Below, piece by piece: positions 25,769-35,726 of a stretch of 38,217 bases of DNA. The DNA comes from Bacteroidota bacterium (GTDB taxonomy: Bacteria > Bacteroidota > Bacteroidia > Chitinophagales > Saprospiraceae): positions 56,227-94,443 of the forward strand of contig JAHEAQ010000010.1 of assembly GCA_024642705.1 (NCBI GenBank), given 5' to 3'. The position numbers were made by a program, and so were the translations under genes. Under the pieces are notes generated by a model, which was not told the DNA's origin, did not search any database, and saw only the letters and a program-made list of their open reading frames with translations. Numbering within the stretch: position 1 is the stretch's first letter; each line of letters opens with the position of its first letter.

Positions 25769-27613
25769 TTAATTTAATTCAAGAATAAAAGCAGTTTTAG
25801 CAGGGACTAATAGACTTTTTCCTAGTTTCATTTTTGACCCTGAAATAATTTCAGTACCGATCGAATAATCTTTAATTTGATCAGAAAATCGAGTTAAATC
25901 TAGGCTTACATTATTTTCATTTTTATTAAGAATTACCAAAACTGCATTTTTTTTATCATACCTGAAATATACGTATACGTCATTTTTCTCAGGAACAAAA
26001 TGAATTGTTTTTCCAGAATGAATTACTGTGGAAGATTTCCTCCAATTTAAAAGATTTGATAAGTAGTTTTTGAAATCTTCTTGGTCTTTGCTCAATCCAA
26101 TATTTTTATGTGCACTCATTGTATCGTTCAGCCATCCACCTGGGAAATCAGATCTAATTTCTCCATGATCTCCTGTTTTATCAGACATCAAAATTTCAGT
26201 GCCATAATAAAATTGTGGGATACCTCTAGTAGTTGCAAAATATGCCATTGCCATTTTAGTTTTAGAAATATCATTTCCTAGTTGTGCATGAATCCTGCTC
26301 ATATCATGATTGTCAGGAAATATTACGAGATTCATAGGGTCAGGATATAAATAATCCTGAGCCAAAGCATCATAAACATATTCCCATGTAGAAAACCAAG
26401 TTAAATTTTCACGTAAGGCTCTAGAAACAGCATTCTGAAGTGGAAAATCCATCAAACTTTTCAATGCAGAAGTATAGCCATTTTCATTTTTCTTTCCTGC
26501 TTGCCAATAAGAAACTGCAGTAGGCAGTAAGCTCCATTCCTCTCCTACAATATTGAAATTTGGATATTCTCTCATTATGGAAGTTGTCCAATCTGTCATA
26601 AATTCCATATCAGGGTAGGGATAAGTGTCCATTCTGATTCCAGAAATTCCGGAAAATTCAATCCACCAAAGTGTATTTTGGATTAAGTATTTTGCCAATA
26701 CTTTATTTCTTTGATTTAGATCTGGCATTGATATATCAAACCAACCATCGGTAAATATTTTCTTATCAGAATCAGCGCCATAAGGGTCTACCAGAGTTGC
26801 TTTTTTGTGATTGCTTCCAGTGTAGTTTGTCCATTCATTAATCCAGTTTGGAGTTGGTAAGTCATGCATCCACCAATGATTAGAGCCACAATGATTGGCA
26901 ACCATATCCATAATTATTTTTAGATCTTTCGATTTTGCAATATCACAAAGCTTTTTGTATTGTGCATTGTTTCCAAATCGAGGGTCTATATTGTAGAAAT
27001 CAGTGATGCTGTAGCCATGATAGGAAGTAACTTTCATGTTGTTTTCCAATAAAGGATTTATCCATATGGATGTAAAACCCATTTCCTTAATATAATCAAG
27101 ATGATCCACAATACCTTGAATATCCCCTCCGTGTCGACCATCTTTATCTTTTCGATTTACTTTTTCAATCATATTTGGAACATTATCATTGGTGGGGTCT
27201 CCATTTGCAAATCGATCTGGAGTAATCAAATAAATTGCATCTGAAGTATCAAATCCTTTGATATTTTTTCTTCCATTTTCTCTTTCTTTAATTTCAAATT
27301 CGCAATTAATGGATGTATTGTTAAAGTCGGAAAGATTAATTTTTAATGTCCCTGGAATTGTTTTTTCAGATATCTCAATAGTGACAAAAAGATAATTTGG
27401 ATTTTGATACGATTGGTGAGAAATTAATTTAACACCTTTGTATTCAATGAAGGGTGTTAATTGACTTATATTTTTTCCATAAAGAAGTATTTCTATTGTA
27501 TTATACTCCATTCCAATCCACCAATTGGGAGGTTCAGTTCTTGTGATTTCCGATTGGGCTAGAATGTTAGTTGAAGTTGAAATAAAGATGAATAGATAGA
27601 CAAAATATTTCAT
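25769..27613 (-). CDS. SusA-like GH13 neopullulanase/cyclomaltodextrinase, copy 2
   Basis: A 614-residue exported amylase with a signal peptide ending near NILAQ (residue 20). The N-terminal beta domain of the cyclomaltodextrinase type (about 21-115) opens EPPNWWIGM. The GH13 barrel follows with RHGGDIQGIVDHLDYI, MDMVANHCG, nucleophile Asp329 in GIRMDTYP, acid/base Glu358 in NIVGEEW and Asp437 in FPDNHDMSR. A C-terminal beta domain ends TAFILELN. It has no sorting domain, so it is probably periplasmic and cuts imported maltooligosaccharides or pullulan fragments, like SusA. The ATG at 27613 matches the start of its paralogue; an ATG at 27637 is less likely. It lies 104 bases after that paralogue. 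Confidence 0.93.
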   Translation of the reverse strand: MKYFVYLFIFISTSTNILAQSEITRTEPPNWWIGMEYNTIEILLYGKNISQLTPFIEYKGVKLISHQSYQNPNYLFVTIEISEKTIPGTLKINLSDFNNTSINCEFEIKERENGRKNIKGFDTSDAIYLITPDRFANGDPTNDNVPNMIEKVNRKDKDGRHGGDIQGIVDHLDYIKEMGFTSIWINPLLENNMKVTSYHGYSITDFYNIDPRFGNNAQYKKLCDIAKSKDLKIIMDMVANHCGSNHWWMHDLPTPNWINEWTNYTGSNHKKATLVDPYGADSDKKIFTDGWFDISMPDLNQRNKVLAKYLIQNTLWWIEFSGISGIRMDTYPYPDMEFMTDWTTSIMREYPNFNIVGEEWSLLPTAVSYWQAGKKNENGYTSALKSLMDFPLQNAVSRALRENLTWFSTWEYVYDALAQDYLYPDPMNLVIFPDNHDMSRIHAQLGNDISKTKMAMAYFATTRGIPQFYYGTEILMSDKTGDHGEIRSDFPGGWLNDTMSAHKNIGLSKDQEDFKNYLSNLLNWRKSSTVIHSGKTIHFVPEKNDVYVYFRYDKKNAVLVILNKNENNVSLDLTRFSDQIKDYSIGTEIISGSKMKLGKSLLVPAKTAFILELN

Positions 27614-27717
27614 TGGAACTGATTTATGTGGCTCCAAAAATAGAATTATATTGCAGAAATATTCAATGTTAATCCGGAAGAATCAATTCAATCTTAGTAT
27701 GTAAATATTTTTTGCAC

Positions 27718-29565
27718 TTATTTCAACTCAAGAATAAAAGCAGTTTTTGAAGGTATGGATATTACTTTTGTTAAAGTAATATTCCTACCGCTTATAATTT
27801 CTTTGGCCGTCGAATATCCTTGTAATTGCTCTGAAAATCGCTCCAAAACTAAATTAACATCTGTTTTATTTTTATTCAAAATAACCATTACTTTTTCATC
27901 CTCATTGAATCTAAAATAGACGTAAACATCATTTTGTTCGGGTGCATAATGAATGGTTTTGCCAGTATGAATAACTGTTGAATTTTTTCGCCAATTTAAA
28001 ATTGTTGACATATAAGCCATGAAATCTTTTTGTTCTGCGCTTAACCCTTTTCCTTCTCTAGCATTCACGGTATCTCCATTCCATCCTCCTGGAAAATCAG
28101 CTCTAATTTCGCCATGGTCTCCTGTTTTATCTGCCATAAGGATCTCCGTTCCATAATAAAATTGAGGAATCCCTCTAGTAGTAGCGAAGTACGCTATTGC
28201 CAATTTAGTTTTAGAAATATCATTCCCAAGTTGAGCATGAATCCTGCTCATATCATGATTATCTGGAAAAATTACCAAATTCATAGGGTCAGGGTAAAGG
28301 TAATCTTGACCTAGCATTTCATAAACTTTTCCCCACGACGAGTTCCATGAACTTTGTTCATTAAGAGATAAAACCAAAGCATTTTGCAAAGGAAAATCCA
28401 TCACACTTTTTAGCTCAGATGTATAACCATTTGCATTCACTTTGCCAGCTTGCCAATACGATACAATGGTCGGAAACAAATTCCATTCTTCACCTACAAT
28501 ATTGAAATATGGATATTCTTTCATTACAACTTTCGTCCATTCACTCATGAATTCCATATCTGGATAAGGGTAAGTATCCATTCTGATGCCTGAAATTCCA
28601 GTATATTCTATCCACCAAATTGTATTTTGGATCAGGTACTTAGCCATGCTTTCGTTTCTCTGATTTAAATCTGGCATTGTTCGAACGAACCACCCGTCTG
28701 TAAACAATTTTTTATCTTGATCGGTTGCGTAAGGATCGAGAATGACTGTTTTCCTGTGATTTGTTTGAGTATAATTTGGCCATTGATTGATCCAATCTGC
28801 AGTTGGTAAATCGTCCATCCACCAGTGAAAGGAACCGCAATGGTTGACAATCATGTCCATGATAATTTTAATACCTTTCGAACGGGCTATATCACAAAAT
28901 TCCTTGTATTGTTTGTTGCTTCCATATCGTGGATCAACTTTGTAATAATCAGTAGTTGAATAGCCATGATAAGAATATTCCTCCATATCATTTTCCAACA
29001 AAGGATTTAGCCAAATTGATGTGAAACCTAAGTTTTTAATGTAATCGATGTGATTGATAATGCCTTGAATATCACCACCATGCCTGCCGCCAATTTTGGA
29101 TCGATCCATTTTTTCTCTCATCCCTTCCATATTATCATTAGAAGGATCCCCATTGGCGTATCGATCAGGGGTGATTAAGTACATGACATCTGAGGCATCA
29201 AATCCTTTAATATTCTGACGGCCTTCTTCTCGAGGCTTAAGTTCATAATTTTGTTTCAAAACTGTTTTAGTCCCTTCCGAAAATGAAAAAATTAGGCTGC
29301 CAGGTTTGGTGTTTTTTGAAATACTAATATTTAAAAATAGGTAGTTTGGATTTTCATAAGATTTATGGGAAACCAAGGATACCCCTTCGTAACTTAAGTT
29401 AGGAGTTAAATGTGAAATATTCTTGCCATAAACTAGAATTTCAATTTCACTATAATTCATTCCAACCCACCAATTTGGAGGTTCAATTCTGTTTATTTCA
29501 GACTGTGAGGACAAGTTTTGAAAACCCAATGTCAAAAAAAATATTAAATAAAATTTGTATTTCAT
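27718..29565 (-). CDS. SusA-like GH13 neopullulanase/cyclomaltodextrinase, copy 1
   Basis: A 615-residue close paralogue of the next gene, with the same domain order. The signal peptide ends near NLSSQ (residue 21), followed by the N-terminal domain opening EPPNWWVGM. The GH13 barrel has MDMIVNHCG, nucleophile Asp330 in GIRMDTYP, acid/base Glu359 in NIVGEEW and Asp438 in FPDNHDMSR. The end is TAFILELK. All catalytic residues are kept, so both copies should be active. Differences cluster in the N-terminal domain and in surface loops (for example YTQTNHRKT against YTGSNHKKA), which may shift product size. Periplasmic location is inferred from the signal peptide without lipobox or sorting domain. 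Confidence 0.93.
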   Translation of the reverse strand: MKYKFYLIFFLTLGFQNLSSQSEINRIEPPNWWVGMNYSEIEILVYGKNISHLTPNLSYEGVSLVSHKSYENPNYLFLNISISKNTKPGSLIFSFSEGTKTVLKQNYELKPREEGRQNIKGFDASDVMYLITPDRYANGDPSNDNMEGMREKMDRSKIGGRHGGDIQGIINHIDYIKNLGFTSIWLNPLLENDMEEYSYHGYSTTDYYKVDPRYGSNKQYKEFCDIARSKGIKIIMDMIVNHCGSFHWWMDDLPTADWINQWPNYTQTNHRKTVILDPYATDQDKKLFTDGWFVRTMPDLNQRNESMAKYLIQNTIWWIEYTGISGIRMDTYPYPDMEFMSEWTKVVMKEYPYFNIVGEEWNLFPTIVSYWQAGKVNANGYTSELKSVMDFPLQNALVLSLNEQSSWNSSWGKVYEMLGQDYLYPDPMNLVIFPDNHDMSRIHAQLGNDISKTKLAIAYFATTRGIPQFYYGTEILMADKTGDHGEIRADFPGGWNGDTVNAREGKGLSAEQKDFMAYMSTILNWRKNSTVIHTGKTIHYAPEQNDVYVYFRFNEDEKVMVILNKNKTDVNLVLERFSEQLQGYSTAKEIISGRNITLTKVISIPSKTAFILELK

Positions 29566-29684
29566 TTTTAGGAAATTATTACGCTACTATTTGAGCTTCA
29601 ACTTAATTTGTATTAGTATCAGAAAATCCAATTAAAAAAGAAATATTTGAATTGAGCTGATATTTTTCACATTGTAAAACTCGA

Positions 29685-31559
29685 TTATTCGCCTGGTTCT
29701 TTAACTACCGGAATTTTGATTAAACTCGGATATTTTTCTGAATGATGTATTTTGTTATGTGCTACCTTCCCGACTTTTTCATCAAAGTTATTCCCACCTG
29801 TATTTAGATTTCTTGCAAATCTTGGAAAATTACTGCTTGAAATTTCAATCCGTATTTTGTGCCCTTTTTCAAAGAAATTACTTGTTGACATTGGGCTCAT
29901 TTCCACTTTGTATACATTACCTTCTTCCATGAATACTTCTTTATCATAACCTTCTCTGTATCGAGCTCTTTGAATGGTTTCATCCAGATTATAAGCAGTT
30001 CCGTCAGGATAAACATCTATTAATTTAATAGTAAAATCAGTGTCCTTTACATCTGTAGATACATAAATTGTGGATTCAATAAATCCAGTAACTTCAATTC
30101 CTGAGGTCAATTCTTCAGAAGTATATACTAAGATATCGTCCCGAGTTTCCATTTCTCGTTGATCAAACGCACCTCCTTTAACGGCATTTCCCGTACAGCA
30201 AACGTTGCCTCCATAACTGGTAACTGGGTTCATTGGGTCATAGGCATATGCATCGGGCATGTCTTTTTTTGATGCATTTTTCAAAAGCTGTCCATCACCA
30301 TTTAATGTATTGGCTTTGCCACCGCTTGAAAGATAAAATGTCTCCATCTGTGCATTTTTTGGAGGAAAAACTTCGCTACTTTTCCATTCATTCTTGCCCA
30401 TCAGGTAATATTGGACTTTAGGTGTTTTCAAAATATCATTTTTCTCACCTTTTAACCAATAATCAAACCATCCATATACTAATGCATCATAGTCTAATCT
30501 AGCATCACCCACACTTCGTTCGCCAACAATGGTATTTTCAGTTGCCCTAGTAAATCCACAATGTAATGTCGGAGCGATTACCAAATATTGATTATCTCTG
30601 ATTGCAGGATCTTTTGTGTTTTTGCTAACATGGTTGTACAATTCAAGATTTGGGGCTGTAGAAACATCATACCAAGAAACAAACCAATAACTAGGCACAC
30701 CAATTTCTTTGTCTTCATGATAAATTCCACCTTCAAACCATTTAGGGTCATTTGGTTTTCTCGTTATCATTTCTTCAAAAATTCCTTTAGGACCATTTAC
30801 ATTTTTTATCAAATCCTGGAGTGGTAAATGCCATAGTTTGTCTGCCCAATCAACAGATGGATATTCAGGTGACATGTCATAAAATCTTTGCAAACGCAAT
30901 AAATCTTCTCTTTCAATTCCTTCTTTTAATCTTGGGGCCATTGGGTCGTGTTGAACTCCATATAACCATGCAAAAAATAACATTTGTTCCGCGCCTCCTC
31001 TATACCAATTGCCTTGCTCATAAAATCTACCTACTTTTCCGACTCCGGCTCCAAATCCCTGGGGTACCATGGCAGCATGAGATGGGTGATCTAAGGCTGC
31101 AACGGCCATTTGCCATTCAGCAGTCGAAGAACAGCCTAAAGTGCCAATTTTACCATTGCTCCATGGTTGATTTTTCATCCATGAGAAAGCATCATAACCA
31201 TCAGTCAATGGCGTCCCTAGAATATCCCATTCCCCTTCAGAAAAATATCTGCCACGCTCGTTTTGAACAACATATGCATATCCTTTTTGTATTGCTTCGT
31301 AAGCTCTTGTCATTGTGCCAGTTCTTAATTCTCCATCACCATATGAATTGAAATTATATGGCGTCCTTGAAAATATAATCGGAACCTTTTGGTCTGTTTT
31401 TGGTCTATAAATATCAGTAGCAAGCCTTATTCCATCTCGCATAGGCATCATCACCTTTTGTTCAATAATACCAATCGCTTCAATTTTAGATATAATATCA
31501 TCCTGAGCATAAAAAAAGCTGGAAAAACAAATTAGAGCAAGTAAGAATATATGTTTCAT
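29685..31559 (-). CDS. CocE/NonD family alpha/beta hydrolase (S15 peptidase/acylase type)
   Basis: A 624-residue exported hydrolase with a signal peptide ending at FFYAQ (residue 19). The CocE/NonD start [18 protein letters not shown] (36-53) and RTPYNF are clear. The nucleophile elbow is LGCSSTAEW with Ser144, in place of the usual GGSYGG. The family's late segment [19 protein letters not shown] and a preceding catalytic-type His in TLHCGF are present. The C-terminal jelly-roll domain (about 400-620) has [13 protein letters not shown] and [19 protein letters not shown]. Relatives are acylases, cocaine esterase and X-Pro dipeptidyl peptidases; the natural substrate is unknown. It lies 27 bases after the BNR gene, likely one transcript. 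Confidence 0.9.
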   Translation of the reverse strand: MKHIFLLALICFSSFFYAQDDIISKIEAIGIIEQKVMMPMRDGIRLATDIYRPKTDQKVPIIFSRTPYNFNSYGDGELRTGTMTRAYEAIQKGYAYVVQNERGRYFSEGEWDILGTPLTDGYDAFSWMKNQPWSNGKIGTLGCSSTAEWQMAVAALDHPSHAAMVPQGFGAGVGKVGRFYEQGNWYRGGAEQMLFFAWLYGVQHDPMAPRLKEGIEREDLLRLQRFYDMSPEYPSVDWADKLWHLPLQDLIKNVNGPKGIFEEMITRKPNDPKWFEGGIYHEDKEIGVPSYWFVSWYDVSTAPNLELYNHVSKNTKDPAIRDNQYLVIAPTLHCGFTRATENTIVGERSVGDARLDYDALVYGWFDYWLKGEKNDILKTPKVQYYLMGKNEWKSSEVFPPKNAQMETFYLSSGGKANTLNGDGQLLKNASKKDMPDAYAYDPMNPVTSYGGNVCCTGNAVKGGAFDQREMETRDDILVYTSEELTSGIEVTGFIESTIYVSTDVKDTDFTIKLIDVYPDGTAYNLDETIQRARYREGYDKEVFMEEGNVYKVEMSPMSTSNFFEKGHKIRIEISSSNFPRFARNLNTGGNNFDEKVGKVAHNKIHHSEKYPSLIKIPVVKEPGE

Positions 31560-31586
31560 TATTATTTTTTTTAAAAATTGAAATTG

Positions 31587-34500
31587 TTATGGTTTTACAA
31601 GTTTTTCAAGTCGATTACTGATTATTTTAACTCCAAGCGGCGCACCAAGTTCATTGATTTCTTTTAGCCTCAAAGTTATAAGTTCGTCAAGCTTGATGAT
31701 TTCTGCATCTAATTCAGCTGTAACTTCATTTCTGAATTCTTCAGCCTGATCAGTTGGTGGGAAATCTCCACGTTGCTGATCAGCCATTAGAAAAGCCAAA
31801 CGATTATTTATTCGTATTCCAAAATTTAAAGGATCTTGACTGCTTTGATTTTTTGTCATATGAATGGAATTTTCAATTACAGCCATTTCACCATCAAATT
31901 TTTTAGTTAAGTCTAAAAATTCTTTAAATTCTTCTTTTTCACTTAATTTCTTTTTGAAATAGTTAATATCCTCTCTTAAGCTGCGAATATCAATTATTGC
32001 TTGATGAGCATCGCTAACTTTGTCTCTTGTTGCTATTAAAAAATCAAATTGTTTTTGAAAATCTTCAAATGTATTGTTTAATCTTGGGTCTTTAATGATG
32101 TCAAACTCTTGCACTGATTCTTTTTCATCCACGATTAATTTTGCAACATATTTTCCAGGGACAGCTTTTGGTCCGTTGTTAGGAGAAGAGTACAACACCA
32201 TCCCAGGAAATTCTTTGAATCCCTCATATCTCATATCCCAAACGAACCTATTTTCTTTGGTTGAAACATTAAGTTTATCTTTTCGATCTTTTGCCTTATT
32301 TGTATAAGATTTAATTAAAGTTCCATCTACTTCTTCAATTCTAAGTTCAACCTTCATTTCAGGTTTGTAATCCTTAATAAAATAATTAAATAAAACTCCA
32401 TTTGGATGATTTTCGCCAACAAGTCTTGTATTTGGAGTTCCCCATCCTCCAGATTGAGCCATTCTATATGCAGGTTTAGGATTAAAAAGATAGTGAGTAG
32501 AATTTGCTATTTCAGAATTTAATTGTTGAATTGGACCTAGGTCATCTATCATCCAAAAGCTTCTACCATGCGTAGCGGCAATTAACATGTTGTCTCTAAT
32601 GTGAAGATCTCTGATTGATGTTAGAGGTAAATTCAGTTGAAATGTTTTCCAATTTTTCCCATCGTCCCAAGAAATAAACATACCTCTTTCTGTACCAGCA
32701 TAAAGCAATCCTTCTCTTGTTTTATCAGCCCTAATAGCTCTTGTGTAATATGTATCTGGAATTCCATTTGTAATCAATTCCCAAGTTTTTCCATAATCAT
32801 TTGTTTTATAAAGATATGGCGTATAATCTCCAAATTTGTAATGCGTTGCTGCTAAGTAAGCCGAGCCTTTTTTGAAAGGATGAATGTCAATGCAATTCAT
32901 CATATTAAACTTTGGAGAACCTTTTGGGGTAACATCGGTCCATGTTTTCCCATCATCTTTGGTAACGTGAACAAGACCATCGTCACTTCCCACCCAAATT
33001 ACTCCAGGTTCGAGTGTAGATTCTGCGATTGCAAAAATATTAGCATAGAATTCCGCGCCTGTATTGTCTTGGGTAATAGGACCTCCAGAAGATTTAATTG
33101 TCTCAGGATCATTTCTGGATAAATCAGGACTAATAACTTGCCATGATTGACCTTCATTAGTGGTAACATGCAGATAATTTGATCCAGCATATAATTTCTT
33201 TGGATTGTTTGGACTAAACATTACAGGAAAATTCCAATTGAAACGATATTTCATAACTTCTGCACCTGAACCCGCAGGGTTGTCAGGCCATACATTTGTA
33301 GATCGATTTTGTCCATTGCTATGGTCTTCACGCATCATATAGCCTTTATAGGTTCCTCCATATACAATTTCAGGATTTAAAGGATCTGGAGCCAAGTGCG
33401 CACTTTCCCCTCCTGCTGTAGATTCCCAATGCTGCTCAGTAATAGTGCTTTCACTGGTTCTATGCAAGATTCTTACTGTGCTATTGTCTTGCTGTGCACC
33501 ATAAATTCTAAATGGGAAATGGTTGTCTGTAGTTACTCTATAAAATTGAGCTGTAGGTTGATTGTTTGGAGTTGTCCAATTTTCTCCAGTATCATAACTT
33601 ATTTGTGTGCCTCCATCATCTGCAATAGCTAAAATTTCATTATTGTCGGAATTGATCCATAAATCATGGTGGTCACCGTGAGGAGTATCAATCTCATCAA
33701 AAGATTTTCCGCCATCATTAGATCTCCAAAATCCGACATTGAGGACATATACTCTATCTTCTAATTGTGTGTCCGCATAAATTCTTGAATAATACCATGC
33801 ACGTTGTCTTAAATTTCTATTGTCACTTGTTTTTTTCCAAGTCTTTCCTGCATCATCACTGCGAAAAACTCCTCCTTCTTCTGATTCAACGATTGTCCAA
33901 ATTCTATCAGAATTTACTGGCGAAACCGCTACTCCTATAATTCCTAAGACACCTTTTGGAAGTCCTTCATTACGAGTAATATCGGTCCAAGTTTCTCCAG
34001 CATCTATGCTTTTCCATAATTTACTTCCAGGCCCTCCACTATCCATTCTATAGCCATTTCTTTTCATTTCCCATGTAGATGCATATATGATTCGAGGATT
34101 ATTTGGATCTAAAATCAAATCTCCAGCACCTGCCTTATCTGATTCATACAATATTTTTTTCCATGTCTTTCCTCCGTCTATTGTTTTGTAGACTCCTCTT
34201 TCAGTATTGGGTTTCCATAAATTTCCAATAGCTGCGACATATACAATGTCTGGATTAACAGGGTGAATTCTAATCCGAGCAATATGCTCTGTTCCTTTTA
34301 AACCAATATCTGTCCATGTTGTGCCACCATCAGTTGATCTCCATAAACCATCACCAGAAGAAACATTACCTCTTAATGTTTGCTCACCTTCTCCTACATA
34401 AATTACATTCTGGTCAGAAGGCGCAATCGCAACTGTGCCTATTGATCCACCAAAATATCCGTCTGAAATACATGCCCAAGAATTACCTCCATCTTTTGTT

Positions 34501-34745
34501 TTCCAAACACCACCGCCAGCAGTACCCATAATATATTCATTGGTTTTACCATTAATTCCTTCCACAGTTCCTGCTCGACCACCTCTAAAAGGTCCGACCT
34601 GACGCCATTTAACTGTATTATATGTACTTTCATCATAAGTTGTTTTTTGTTGGCCTTCTATATTAGCGGTAAACAAAAATGAAAAACAAAGGATAAATAA
34701 AATTAAATTGAAAATTTTAGTAAAATTCTGAGTTAATGTATTCAT
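31587..34745 (-). CDS. Secreted BNR/Asp-box (sortilin-like) beta-propeller protein
   Basis: A 1052-residue exported protein with a signal peptide to about residue 31. Residues 45-720 carry about eleven Asp-box motifs of the SxDxGxTW type (KTKDGGNSW, RSTDGGTTW, KTIDGGKTW, KSIDAGETW, RSDDAGKTW, KTNDYGKTW and others), which predict a large propeller or two stacked propellers like VPS10/sortilin. A beta-sandwich-like part (GPKAVPGKYVAKLIVDE) and a charged helical tail (about 900-1052) follow. No sialidase Arg triad or FRIP motif is evident, so glycosidase annotation of such proteins is unsafe. Many Bacteroidota have this protein, function unknown. It heads a probable operon with the CocE gene. 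Confidence 0.88.
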   Translation of the reverse strand: MNTLTQNFTKIFNLILFILCFSFLFTANIEGQQKTTYDESTYNTVKWRQVGPFRGGRAGTVEGINGKTNEYIMGTAGGGVWKTKDGGNSWACISDGYFGGSIGTVAIAPSDQNVIYVGEGEQTLRGNVSSGDGLWRSTDGGTTWTDIGLKGTEHIARIRIHPVNPDIVYVAAIGNLWKPNTERGVYKTIDGGKTWKKILYESDKAGAGDLILDPNNPRIIYASTWEMKRNGYRMDSGGPGSKLWKSIDAGETWTDITRNEGLPKGVLGIIGVAVSPVNSDRIWTIVESEEGGVFRSDDAGKTWKKTSDNRNLRQRAWYYSRIYADTQLEDRVYVLNVGFWRSNDGGKSFDEIDTPHGDHHDLWINSDNNEILAIADDGGTQISYDTGENWTTPNNQPTAQFYRVTTDNHFPFRIYGAQQDNSTVRILHRTSESTITEQHWESTAGGESAHLAPDPLNPEIVYGGTYKGYMMREDHSNGQNRSTNVWPDNPAGSGAEVMKYRFNWNFPVMFSPNNPKKLYAGSNYLHVTTNEGQSWQVISPDLSRNDPETIKSSGGPITQDNTGAEFYANIFAIAESTLEPGVIWVGSDDGLVHVTKDDGKTWTDVTPKGSPKFNMMNCIDIHPFKKGSAYLAATHYKFGDYTPYLYKTNDYGKTWELITNGIPDTYYTRAIRADKTREGLLYAGTERGMFISWDDGKNWKTFQLNLPLTSIRDLHIRDNMLIAATHGRSFWMIDDLGPIQQLNSEIANSTHYLFNPKPAYRMAQSGGWGTPNTRLVGENHPNGVLFNYFIKDYKPEMKVELRIEEVDGTLIKSYTNKAKDRKDKLNVSTKENRFVWDMRYEGFKEFPGMVLYSSPNNGPKAVPGKYVAKLIVDEKESVQEFDIIKDPRLNNTFEDFQKQFDFLIATRDKVSDAHQAIIDIRSLREDINYFKKKLSEKEEFKEFLDLTKKFDGEMAVIENSIHMTKNQSSQDPLNFGIRINNRLAFLMADQQRGDFPPTDQAEEFRNEVTAELDAEIIKLDELITLRLKEINELGAPLGVKIISNRLEKLVKP

Positions 34746-35009
34746 TTTTTAATAGTTGATTTATAACTGACCAAAATACCATTTTTTATCATTTTTAATA
34801 ACAGGAAATTGAAATTAACATTCGATAAATTCTAAATTCTTTATTCTGTATAACCAATTCGATGGTTAAAGATTAAAATTGAGTTAAAAACTTGAACTAC
34901 GATTTCAATATCCTTAGTTTTAAGGTTTAACTTAGAATATATTTCCATTTTAAAACATTAGTGTTTTACTTCAAATAATTTTATAATATTCTATATTTAT
35001 CAAAAAAGA

Positions 35010-35726
35010 ATGAGTTTTTTAAAAGCAGAATGGCGAAAATTGTCCATCATAAATTATAAAATTGACCCTGAAATTATAAAACCATTTATTCCTTTTGGTA
35101 CAGAATTGGATTTATGGGAAGGGAATTGTTATATTAGTCTAGTTGGATTTATGTTCATTAATACTAAAGTACTTGGGCTCAAAATACCATTTCATGTGAA
35201 TTTTGAGGAAGTTAATTTAAGAATGTATGTTAAACGGGTACAAGGAGATGAAATTAAAAGAGGAGTTGTTTTTATTCAAGAAATTGTGCCCAAAATTGCC
35301 ATAAGTTTAGTCGCCAATACACTTTATAGCGAAAATTATACAACACTTCCTATGGATCATAAATGGGAGATTCGAGACAATCTTTTGGAAGTAGAATATT
35401 CATGGGTTAAAAATTCAAAAAAACAATCCTATCGAGTTTACGCAGATTTGGAGCCTCTGGAAATTATGGCAGGAAGTGAAGTTGAATTCATTACAGAACA
35501 TTATTGGGGCTATGTAAAAATAAATGAAAATAAAACCAATGAATATCAGGTTACTCATCCAAAATGGAAACACCATTCTGTAAATGAATATGATTTAGAC
35601 GTTGATTTTGGCTTGACATATGGGGATCAGTTTAAGTTTTTAAATAGTATGAAACCTGACTCTGCCTTTTTAGCTGTTGGCTCCGAAATAACTGTTGAAA
35701 CAAAAAATATTATCCATAGAAAATGA
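35010..35726 (+). CDS. DUF2071 (YqjF-type) protein
   Basis: A 238-residue soluble protein with the DUF2071 pattern: LKAEWRKLSIINYKIDPEI at the start, then FIPFGTELDLWEGNCYISLVGF, NFEEVNLRMYV, GVVFIQEIVPKIAI, and the late HYWGYVKI segment. The family resembles acetoacetate decarboxylase in fold, but no activity is established. It overlaps the next gene by 4 bases (ATGA), so translation is coupled. The 264-base upstream gap holds no gene; a TATATTTA sequence just before the ATG is too close to be a normal promoter box. Confidence 0.88.
   Translation: MSFLKAEWRKLSIINYKIDPEIIKPFIPFGTELDLWEGNCYISLVGFMFINTKVLGLKIPFHVNFEEVNLRMYVKRVQGDEIKRGVVFIQEIVPKIAISLVANTLYSENYTTLPMDHKWEIRDNLLEVEYSWVKNSKKQSYRVYADLEPLEIMAGSEVEFITEHYWGYVKINENKTNEYQVTHPKWKHHSVNEYDLDVDFGLTYGDQFKFLNSMKPDSAFLAVGSEITVETKNIIHRK

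Noticed and set aside
30821-31351. 176-codon plus-strand open frame
   Set aside because: It is antisense to the well-supported CocE/NonD gene and has no family features.
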